Below are positions 1 through 9,960 of a DNA stretch of 64,000 nucleotides, piece after piece; within the stretch, counting starts at the first letter, position 1, and every line of letters starts with the position of its first letter. The position numbers were made by a program, and so were the translations under genes. The notes beneath the pieces were generated by a model, which saw only the letters and a list, made by a program, of their open reading frames with translations, ran no database searches and was not told where the DNA came from. Source of the DNA: Druceiella hillmani (Eukaryota; Arthropoda; Insecta; Lepidoptera; Hepialidae); the NCBI GenBank assembly GCA_039881145.1, contig JAYKKI010000138.1, positions 3,340,001-3,404,000 on the forward strand. The letters are read 5' to 3'.

Positions 1-682
1 TTACAGGGGATTCTGAATTTCACAAGAACAGTGGGACAATTCTAGAATTTCTGGAAAACTTCAGGTAAGATTCAAAAAGCTTAAAAATTACAAAAGGGAA
101 AAATAAATGGTGAATAATTTATGACATTGAATATAACGTAAATCAAATTTTTATTGACGCTAACACTCAATTTACAAATAAACATTGATACACTTACTTG
201 TTAATAAAGGGTAGCACGATTTTAATATCAAAGCAAAAACATTTTTTTCCTTCTACTTGTATCCTGTATAACTTCCTGGAATCATACAAAAAATCTCGAT
301 GTAGAGCTTACGTACATAGATTTTCTGCAAAAAACCTAAAAGCTTTCACTTGCCATGAAAATTGGAGCTTTCTCCATCTCGAAGAAAAATTTATTACAAT
401 AATCATCATAAAGCCGACATTTGTCATAGACAATCTCGTTCTCTACGAAATGTGATCGAGAAATATTGGAATAGTGGATTTGTTGATAAGAAAAATGGAA
501 ACTAAAGGAAAACGAGAGGTAAAGCTCGGTCGATTGGGATAGGAAAATATTGTCACTTTATTTGCCCAATGGTTCTGGGGCCCTGTCGTAGAAACAAATA
601 ATAATTTCTTAAGATTTATGTGACAGGTAGGGCAGAATATTGGCGAAAGTTACAATATTTCTTATTTGTTCTGGGATCTAAA

Positions 683-717
683 CGAAGTACGAGTCCTTCA
701 GAAGGACTCGCACTTCG
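683..717. repeat. Near-perfect palindrome, 17-bp arms
   Basis: The left arm (683-699) and right arm (701-717) are reverse complements with one mismatch and a single-base spacer. The core is cgagtccttc/gaaggactcg. It is richer in GC than its surroundings and stands out as a hairpin or cruciform. No flanking coding sequence suggests a function. Confidence 0.8.
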
Positions 718-2817
718 GCAAAAATATAAAAGGACAAGAAATGTGAAATAGCTCGTATTTTTTTGTTCAAATTAATTTTCTTAAATGGTTAATGTATTTG
801 CATAAACTAGTTTTTCTAAGATTTCCTTTATTTAATTTAAATAAAATTTGTTTGTAATAAATCGATGTAACAAAATGTTTTACATTTTATTTTTGCGACG
901 AATCATTTCTTAAACAAAGTTTTTTTTTGCTTAATTCGTTTCTTCCGTATGCAAATATTTACTATAAAAACCATTTTTATTTTCCCATATTTATTTTCGT
1001 TACGAGAGAACGACTTTTATGATTGTCAAATATTTTGGTTTTTAAAGTTAAAAATAAATTTTAAAATTTTCTTTTGCAAAAATACAATTATACTGCACTG
1101 GACACATAAATGCACGCATCTTATATTAAAATTATTGATCTCAATGTACATTATAAACATTTCCAAACTCGTTTCATTGAAATTTGTCTCATTCCACCTT
1201 AAAACATAAACATTTTTCAAAACGAAAACTATAAATTTTCAAAAAACGAAGGTTAAAGAAGTGAAGCCCCCGAATGGTTTGTCGATGTATTCTGGTTTGT
1301 ATGCTGCTGCCAGAGCCTTTAACTATTTTACTCATATTATACCTCCCTAAGACGTATGTAAAACATTTTCCATATTATGGATGATATTTTCTTGACTGCC
1401 ATAATAACTCCCTTCGATTGCTCAAAATAACATAAAAAAATTATGCAACCATAAAGCATACACATTCTCCTGAAAATTAAACCTATTTAAGAGCTTTTTT
1501 ACATTGGCGTAAAATTTCATTGTTTTTAAATTTTACTACTGATTTCATAAAGTATTTGTATCATAAAACTTGAGGCAGAGTAAAGAATCTTGAAACCGCT
1601 GACCTCCTGCCACCCGATTTATATTTCATCAAAAACAATAACGAGATACTCAGATTTACTGGCCGACTGCGGACAATGAAGTAGGGACAACACAATCGAT
1701 CGCAGAAATGGAAAAAGTGGGAAAATCGAAAGCCTCTTCACAAATATTATAATAGGTAAAATAATTTAATAACGTATATCGTAGTTTTCAATTTTTGTTC
1801 ATCAAAAGTAAATTTTCGAAATATAACAAAATACTTAGTTATTATAAAGTGAATTGTAAAAATATTTTAAGGAAGGTTAAATATACATTTTGCAGATTTC
1901 CGGTATCAATCTTAAAATTAGATCAAATCGAGCCATGTAGCTATACACTGAAATAGTTTAAATAATGTTTTCATAATAAAGCGTTTAATTATTGCACTTA
2001 TTTTGTTAAGCTAAAAAGAAAAAAACCGTTACTTATTCTGATTTTGGACAACTATAATTTTATTATTATCCATCAATAAAAGCATTTATTTAGATATTTT
2101 TCACCACTTAATAACATAAAACTTAATATAATTTTATAGTAAACACAAATTATACTTATTTTTATTCAACAAAACTAACAAAACTGCATTTCATACATTG
2201 TTAAGAAATAGAAAATAAGGTAAAATTTGTAAATGATCTCATTGAAGTAGTCATTTTTTAATTACTGACGTAATAAAAATATTGAAACGCATGGACAGGT
2301 GGCACTGATATCAAGTACTCAGAGAATAAACTATGGATATGGCATAAAGAAGAAAAACACTTGTTTTCGAAGAAAAATATGCTTATTTTCCTTTAAAAGA
2401 CAAAGTAGATTAAAGTGGAGAAAGTAGTTTTACGACACTTCTTAATTTCAATCGATAGACCGATTTGAAAACTACACCATATAACACATGCACGTACAAA
2501 ATTGTTTTCTATTTTTAAGCTATATTATTGCTCTAAAATTTATTTTATTTTATTGTTGCTTAAAAATAAGAAAAGTATGGATAAGTGGAAATGTTTTTAA
2601 AATGCAAATGAAGGAAAAATGTAATACTTACTTTAAGTTTACAACTCCATTACGCTAATATCACGTCTAATTTTCAAGGTGTTATTTGCAGTTTATTATT
2701 ATACAAACAAGCCCGTCCCCTTTGGGCCATCCAAAATGGAATATTCTACACAAGGGCAGTTGATGTAATGTTTAATGAGTTTTTCTGATATAAGCATGAT
2801 ATGCACTTAATTTATTA

Positions 2818-2842
2818 AAGGGGTATATATTATATACCCCTT
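2818..2842. repeat. Short perfect palindrome, 12-bp arms
   Basis: Arms aaggggtatata and tatatacccctt flank a single T. It may be a chance hairpin in AT-rich DNA, although the G4/C4 ends make it conspicuous. Confidence 0.6.
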
Positions 2843-3080
2843 CAATATATTATGTGACTGTATGTATTATGAAAATTCCCAATTGCATTGTCATGTATTT
2901 ACTGTATAACATTTATGAAGCTTTAAGCTGTTTATAGTGCCCCAGATACATTAAGCATTTTTGCCTTCACTTTTACTTACCGTCATTAAAAATTCCACCT
3001 ATCCTTTCGCAGTTCTTATTAAGTCATTCAGCTTCGGTTAGCACCTAAAAAGTACAGCACAATAAGTGGGAAAATTGCTA

Positions 3081-3152
<72 letters not shown>

Positions 3153-3174
3153 TATACATATATAATTTGATAAT
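3081..3174. repeat. (TA)n microsatellite
   Basis: Almost uninterrupted TA dinucleotides with two TACA interruptions near the right end. The apparent minus-strand reading frame across it is only translated repeat. Confidence 0.95.
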
Positions 3175-3219
3175 AATAATAATATATATAATATAATTAA
3201 AAGCGCAACTGATATTGCT

Positions 3220-3271
3220 AACGTAACTTCGTTTGGTAGCGACTGATATTGCTACCAAACGAAGTTACGTT
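3220..3271. repeat. Perfect hairpin, 21-bp arms, 10-nt loop
   Basis: The left arm 3220-3240 (ending cgtttggtagc) and right arm 3251-3271 (starting gctaccaaacg) are exact reverse complements around loop gactgatatt. The 13-mer actgatattgcta occurs at 3208-3220 and again at 3242-3254, so loop and arm also hold a direct repeat. That pattern fits a snap-back, templated duplication beside the adjacent (TA)n tract. Confidence 0.85.
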
Positions 3272-3299
3272 TCATTAACTATTATATTCGAATATAATA

Positions 3300-6200
3300 A
3301 TAACCGTTGAGTGCAATAAGGTAAAACATCATTTTCCCGAATCCTCTAAGTGAAAAATTGCGTGATGGCGTCAGAAGGTTGTAATTGTTTTCAGGTTTCA
3401 AATAATAGTTGCAAAGAACGATCAATCAATGTCAACATAGATTGAAGGTTTCCCAACATCGATTAGAAAGTGAGGAGCAAGTTGGCCTATTACAGATCTT
3501 AGTTGGGTTGTTGGAATTCTTGTTTATTTTAAAAAGAATTGTGATAGTTTTAAAGCGATAATAAAGAGTACAAAACAATAAATTACAAACAATTACTGTA
3601 TTTCCATCACACGGCCTAGCATTCAAAACAATGAAAAAATTTAAATTAAATTGTCTAAATATCTTTTTACGACATATCTTCTGATGAAAAGCTAAAACCA
3701 ATTGCTCGCCTTTGTACAGTGACTAGAGGGTGTAGCAGCGTATCGGCGGAGGGTAACAGGCGGGACTATTACAGAGGGGTGAGGGGACGACAACTAATAC
3801 TTTAAAAGTACAAACTATAAGTACAAGTTATAAGAAAGACAATAACACAAACAATACAGTTTTACCTTGTTCTCTTTATTATGAGAAAGTATGCGTAGTG
3901 TTGAAATTCGGGTTTGTTGAGAAACGAAAAGTTTCTTGCAGCAAACTAGAACAGAGGTTGTAGGAAAAATATTACAATTATTCATGATATTGAAGATATT
4001 TTTAAGATCAAATACAATATTTTTTTAGAAAGAAAAACAGGATAAATAGGACACTAACTCACATAGACTCCGTTTAACATCGTCGTTTAATTTTAAAAAC
4101 TTTTCTCTACAATTAAGAAAATATTTTTATTGCGAAAAAGTTAAAAAAAATGTTCTTATGAAAAGGAAAATTTAATAGTGCATTTGCGGCATAATGAGTA
4201 GTCATTTTGTTGCAAACTTAAAAATGTACTCATTTTTTAAGTGATTCTGTTCTTAAAATCCAATAGACTAAATGTACAAAAAATAAGTTTAACAATAATA
4301 CAATCTTAACGCTGATGTTGCATTTATATAAATATTTTACTTTCCATTTTCAGGGGTTTAATGAACCGTGTTGTTTATTAACAGTTTCGTCTAGTCACCT
4401 ACGTAACGAAAGAAATATTGTGAAAAATACAATAGATCATATGTGAAAATAAACGAAGCATTAGTGTCGATAAGGACAAGTAATAAAAGCGTAGCAGCAG
4501 GGAATTAAAATAAATAAGGGAATTGGAGATTAAAAGAATTCAATGGACATTCCAATTAAATTTTTTTTTATATTATAACTACTATTATTAAAACCAAATC
4601 TCAATGTAATAATTACTGCAATTTAAACTGAATAGCTTTTTTCGTAAAATTATTTAAAAAAATAAGATAACATTTTTCTTCAACATTATTTAATTTCACC
4701 CTTCATTGCTCCGCCTGATTGTTTAGTATAATGTTTCCGAAAGCTCTTTGTTGTGACACCTAATTACCGTTCAATGCACGTAGACGATTTTCATGAATTC
4801 CACATTGTTGTAATTTAAGAAATACTATGGCAGCAAGGTTATTCCATAAACTAGAAGGATGAATATATATTACAATCGAGTAATTTTGTATTTAATTCAA
4901 GTGAGTGTTTTAAATTACACCATCGTTCAGATCAATTTAGACGCTGTTAGAATGAAAAAATTTCTGTGTACACTAGGGGAATATTATTACTAAAAAATAA
5001 ATGTAATTTTGAGAGCAAATTTCTTCTTAATAGCAATGAATATTATTCATGAAAAATTGTTCAACGTAAATGAGATTTCCCGTCTCGTATTTACTGGACA
5101 GTAGGCGGAGTAAATTATTTATTTATTTAATAGAAAAAAAATTATATTACAGTCAAGATAAATATCTTGAAGCGCAGAAATCTATTATAGTTATATTAAA
5201 ACATACAGGTGGGTTTGAACTGGATAATTATCATTGCGTTATCTTAAAAATAAGAAGTAAAAATAGCATAGATTCTAGTCCAGTAGGATATTGTACCGTA
5301 AATTAGGAGCTTGTACTATAAATTATATGGTATTCTGATAGCCGATATTAATATTAATGCTGCCACCAAGAAACACAGGTTTTATTATTCTATTAATGTT
5401 CCGCCTCATTATATGTGAACTCATGTGGATGATAGTGGAGAATGGATTGGCAAATTGACTTAATAGAAAATATTGAAGAGTTTGCGTTGAGTTTTTGAGC
5501 TATGAAAATATTAAAAATAATTTATATTCTTTTGGCAAGTTTTAAAAACGTATGTGTATCTTCTGTAGAATATATAAACTTTACATAATTTTTGTATCTA
5601 CTAATATCAAATTATAGTTTTGTATAATTAATTATACGATTTGGGTTTAATATAAATATGTGAACATTTTAAACCTGTACAATTATAGAATATTTTAATA
5701 TATATACCACATACATACAGGCGAAGACTAACTTATTACGAAATGTTTAAAGCCATGAAGCCAACAAACTTGGTATTTGACAGATGTACTTTGGTTTTTA
5801 GGTGATAATTAAGAAATTACTTTCTAAAATAAGTACCAAAAGTTATGAAAATAGGGGTCGAAGATTACATAGAAATTTTGAATTTCAGCGTTTTTAGAAA
5901 ACTTACTTTATTTTTGAAAAAGCGAATAAAAAATACAGTCCCTTTTTTCGGGCAAAGCTTACAGAATATATATATTTCAAAAACCATTTCAACATTTCAA
6001 AGGATTAATGTTTTTAATTGTTTTATCATTCAAAAAGGTTTATGTTAAACTACTTATTTTTGTGAAAACTCTATGTAAAAATATAAAATTAACTCGATTT
6101 TTTCTGAGGTTACGGCTGTTCTTGTAAAAATAAAAAGAAATGTGAAGAATTTATGGAAAAAAATGAAGAGGAGTTTTTAAACTTTTCTTTTCGCAACTTT

Positions 6201-8160
6201 TTATAGTTGCGAATGGAACGTAATTTTTAAATTTTGGTTTTATTTTTTTTTCATAATTTTGAAATCATTTCGTCGGAATCCAACTAAAATGTTTCCTTAT
6301 TAGGCCACTTCACCCTATAATTTTCTATAATCATTATTATAAGGCCGCGTGGCAGAAACTTTAAAAAAATGGTAGATTAATGAAAATTGTGTTTTCAATA
6401 TCAGCACGTAGCAATAATCAGAATACAAACTATCAAAATATTGTTTACGGTACGAGCTTCCAAATCACAAAAAAAAATCAAAGCTGGACTATAGTGTTTC
6501 TGTTTCCTCTCTTTAAAAGATAACCAATATCCTGTTTCGTCCACACCCCCCATAGAATTTAGTTTCACGCTTATCTGTGTAACTATTACTATATTACTTA
6601 TGTTTATAAAACTTTATAAATAGTGAAAAAATAAAATATAAAAAAAATGTGTAAAACTCTGCTGACAATAGCCGAGTAAAATTCTATTGCAACAATTGCA
6701 TTATGTTAATTGTAAAATCATGAGGCTTGGAATCACCGCTAGAATTCTTCAGTTATCTTTAGATAAATTTGTGGTTTCTGCGCTGTTTTCTTCATAATTT
6801 TGAATTGACAGTTTGAGTACAGTGAGTAATTAAGACAGTGAGATGGAGAAAATATTTTGTGCCGACATTTTAGAGACTAGTTTTAAAACTGTCTTACTCA
6901 AAATTCTTGAAAAAATAATAAAGTACCATTATATTAATATATAAGAATTAGATAATTGAATTTTAAAATAAAATAAAATAATTATTTTTTGCGTTATTTA
7001 TGAGGATACAATTATGAGTTGTGGGTTAATTTTAACCTTTATAATTTCAACGTCAAATATTTTCTAAATTAAAATATGTTTTTTATCGACTTTATTATTT
7101 CCATATAAATATCTTTTAATGATAACTTTTAGGTGTACATGGGGTAAAATGTTTTATCGCTGTGCCACATTACAAAGTTTTAGATCAAACATTTTCTGAG
7201 GGAAACATTGTAGAAATAGTAATATCTCTATGTCGATCTCCACACGACATATACAACTGAAACAAAATAATTAGGTTATTTATTTGCTTTTTATAAAATA
7301 TTGTTGACAGTTATTTATTACAAGGGTATGTAATTGACATTTTAAGGGAATTTTTTCCTTCTGAGGTATAAAACCGCAAGAAAAGAACCGCACAAAATTA
7401 AACATTTATTTTCAAACATTTTGATCGCGTTCGCTTACTGTCGCAGATATCTAGGAAATGCGTGTAAAAATTATGCTTAAAAGATCAAACATTTCGTATA
7501 AAACATATTTCGGTATGAAGTTGAGGAAAAACGTAATATCATGATTCAGAACGAAAGATAAATATTTCCACCTCAAAGTGAAAGACAAATATTTAAATTT
7601 GCTTATAAAATGGAAAGAATTTAATAACGATAACAACAGGACCCGGTCGAATGAAAATGTATTACTGAATAATAATTATATTGAATTTAGATATTAAATT
7701 GAAAATAAATAAAGATCTAGCGAAAACCGAAATACATCCATCTCAATGTATTCGTTATTATAGTAAAACTTGGTATCCTGTATATGCTTATTTATAGTGT
7801 GGTAGACTCTTGGCAAGCTATTAATCAAGAGTGAAACAACGTCGTCAAAATATGAAATGAAATAGTACACTCTATTCATTTTTAATTAGTGGTAACGACT
7901 TATGATGAACACATAATAATTTAATTTTGTTCCATTTTTAATTTTAGGTAGAGTTTTTCGTGAGAAACAATGAAACTCAATTGTCACATTCTGGTCAGAA
8001 GATTTTTCGCAAATATTGACAAAAAACATTTCACTTCATAGGAACATAAGCAGGTTATGCTATTTTGTGCTTCACTAGTCAATATCTGCATAGACACTTG
8101 CTTTTCATATAAGTAAATTGTTACCTTATCATATATATGTATACTATTAAACAAAGGAAT
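3300..8160. other. AT-rich DNA without recognised gene
   Basis: No open frame over 80 codons and no recognisable domain. The exceptional spot is a G-rich patch near 3.75 kb, listed separately. The rest is AT-rich DNA with simple A/T runs. Confidence 0.6.
3751..3786 (+). other. G-run cluster, possible G-quadruplex
   Basis: Four G-runs (3751-3753, 3762-3764, 3776-3779, 3783-3786) are separated by loops of about 8, 11 and 3 nt. They lie in a GC-rich patch at 3720-3795 within very AT-rich DNA. The pattern matches a loose G-quadruplex rule; the long loops weaken it. No gene lies close enough to give it a role. Confidence 0.4.
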
Positions 8161-8163
8161 TTT

Positions 8164-8177
8164 CTTTCACGTGAAAG
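8164..8177. other. 14-bp perfect palindrome with CACGTG core
   Basis: The sequence ctttcacgtgaaag is self-complementary and contains an E-box CACGTG, the general site for bHLH factors. It lies just before a dinucleotide tract. With no promoter recognised nearby it may be chance. Confidence 0.3.
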
Positions 8178-8204
8178 TTTTTTTTTATTATTTTCTATCT
8201 ATTT

Positions 8205-8394
<190 letters not shown>

Positions 8395-8962
8395 GAAATA
8401 TAATTTATTACATTTTATGCCTAATTAATACAGATTCTGGAACAAAACTAAAAAGACTTTCAAAACTAAAAACTTTTATAAAATAGAATTTTAAAAATAA
8501 TCCACTCTGGGCTGATTATAAATCAATGAAAATGAATTGTATATGGCCTTTCTTGAAATGTGCCGCTTGTTTCTTACATTATATATCACTTTATTTCAAC
8601 CACCTTTTTCAAAAGTTTTATTAATTCCCGTTAAGATATAATAATATTTAGCAATCGAGACTATTCAAACCGCCGTATAATGAACACACGTCTTCGTGAT
8701 TATATAATATATCCACTGTGTCATATTTGGAATTAAATAATTATCAGTAGACTCCAGTTAGATGGACAGCCTACTTTTTTTACTGGGCTTTTGTAACCTA
8801 AAAAAATAAAATAATTCGTTTTCGGCATCCGTTACTAACATTTAAACAATCCAGCTACATAGGACGGGAAGAAAACAAGAACACAATCCAAATTACAACT
8901 ACAGAACTAAAAATGTTTTCAGAAATGAATGGTTTTTTTCACATTGCGTTTTGTATATTGAA

Positions 8963-9110
8963 ATTAAATGAAACGACGTGATGTAGTATTATTTCTACTT
9001 TCTTTAATTTCTTTACCACGACCTAAGTTTCGTTGTATTACAACATCGTCAGGTGGAATATTAGCAAAGATGCTTTTTTTGCTAATATCCCACCTGAAGA
9101 TGTTGTGTGA
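8963..9110. mobile_element. Fold-back element with hammerhead-like core, copy 1
   Basis: The left arm runs from attaaatgaaac at 8963 through a T-rich stretch and accacgacctaagtttcg to the centre near 9070. The right arm repeats the inner part in inverted orientation (gctaatatcccacctgaaga from 9081) and breaks off near 9106. A more complete copy lies at 9783-9960 and a solo half at 23840-23930, so this is a dispersed family. The arms contain a hammerhead-like core, annotated separately. Elements of this form could be inverted pLTR pieces of a Penelope-like element or a small non-autonomous fold-back element. No reverse transcriptase is present in the window. Confidence 0.75.
9016..9056 (-). 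ncRNA. Hammerhead-ribozyme-like motif, copy 1 (minus)
   Basis: On the minus strand: CCAC (9056-9053), CTGACGA (9052-9046), T, a 5-bp hairpin GTTGT-AAT-ACAAC (9044-9032), GAAA (9031-9028), CTTAGGTC (9027-9020), then GTGG (9019-9016). CUGANGA, GAAA and a GUC site are the conserved hammerhead core, and CCAC/GUGG would form stem I. Predicted cleavage is after C9020. Known family: hammerheads with very small stem III occur in Penelope-like retroelements and can act as dimers. Caveats: one extra U lies between GA and stem II, and stem III is weak here (CU/AGG at best). Activity is unproven. Confidence 0.55.
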
Positions 9111-9816
9111 TAACTGTTTCTATTTTCCTAACTGTACTATTCATTAAAATAAATGTTGAAACTACACATATTAGAGATGTTGCTAATATTATTTAGTAAT
9201 TTGAAAGAACTACTTTCTAAAATAATACCAATTTTGGCGCACTGTATACAACCTGGTATTTACTTAGTATTAAAAGACGATATTAATAAAAAAATACCAA
9301 TTCAAACGCATGAATTTCTATACGTGCACTTATACACATACGAGTTTCTATGTATTGCATTACTTGTTTTCCTACTACGCACACCTATACGTGTTTCTAT
9401 TCTAAATTTTAAGGTTGAGAACGCTTATGGAAATATTTTGCGCTATTATGTAATCTTGTAATAAATATAATCGTTTTTTCCCTTAATAACCAAAACAATT
9501 AGAAAAATGAACGCGTATACGCGTATATATGAAACTTTTTTGATATTAAAAAAAAGTGTATCCTTATGCCAAAATTCTGATATTAAACTTAGTTAAAAAT
9601 ATAAAACCTAATTTAGAAATTAATACAATTGAAAAAATATACAATGGATATATCTTTATTTTGTCATTTTAGTTCAAATGGGATGGATCTCGTTTCAAAT
9701 TTGGGTTCAAATCTCGGAGTGGATCTCGTTTTGTTTTTTTTTATAATAAATTAAAAAGAAACTAGTCTAAATTCTAATCACAATTAAATGAAACTACGTG
9801 ATGTAGTATTACTTTA

Positions 9817-9857
9817 CCACGACCTAGGTTTCGTTGTATTACAACATCTTCAGGTGA
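9817..9857 (-). ncRNA. Hammerhead-ribozyme-like motif, copy 2 left arm
   Basis: Minus strand: TCAC (9857-9854), CTGAAGA (9853-9847), T, hairpin GTTGT-AAT-ACAAC (9845-9833), GAAA (9832-9829), CCTAGGTC (9828-9821), GTGG (9820-9817). The stretch ACCUAGGU spanning the stem III position is a perfect 8-nt palindrome, which suits pairing between two RNA copies. UCAC/GUGG closes stem I with one U-G pair. GUC precedes the expected cleavage after C9821. The extra U after CUGAAGA departs from the textbook core. Confidence 0.55.
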
Positions 9858-9875
9858 GATATTAGCATAGATATC

Positions 9876-9916
9876 CCACCTGAAGATGTTGTAATACAAC
9901 GAAACCTACGTCGTGA
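9876..9916 (+). ncRNA. Hammerhead-ribozyme-like motif, copy 2 right arm
   Basis: Plus strand: CCAC (9876-9879), CTGAAGA (9880-9886), T, hairpin GTTGT-AAT-ACAAC (9888-9900), GAAA (9901-9904), CCTACGTC (9905-9912), GTGA (9913-9916). All core residues remain. One change (AGG to ACG) breaks the stem III palindrome, and stem I is reduced to three pairs. Of the three full motifs this one looks most likely to be impaired. Confidence 0.5.
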
Positions 9917-9960
9917 TAAAGAAATTAAAGAAAGTAGAAATAATACTAGTTTCATTTAAT

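Larger units (their letters stand above)
1..3080. other. AT-rich DNA without recognised gene
   Basis: Open frames here are under 90 codons, AT-driven and resemble no family I know. Apart from the two hairpins listed separately I see only homopolymer runs and short AT repeats. It could be intron or intergenic DNA. Confidence 0.6.
9783..9960. mobile_element. Fold-back element with hammerhead-like core, copy 2 (most complete)
   Basis: Both outer ends carry the same terminal sequence inverted: attaaatgaaact at 9783 and agtttcatttaat ending at 9960. The arms meet near 9865. They match each other and copy 1, except that the left arm lacks about 23 nt of the T-rich segment and the right arm lacks a short acgtgatgt stretch. 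Each arm carries a hammerhead-like core pointing outward, one on each strand. The missing pieces differ between arms, so the arms diverged independently or formed by joining two variants. It could be a MITE-like fold-back element or head-to-head Penelope-like pLTRs. Confidence 0.8.

Noticed and set aside
9700..9740. tRNA-like B-box words (gggttcaaatctcgg)
   Set aside because: No matching A box or cloverleaf stems were found around it.
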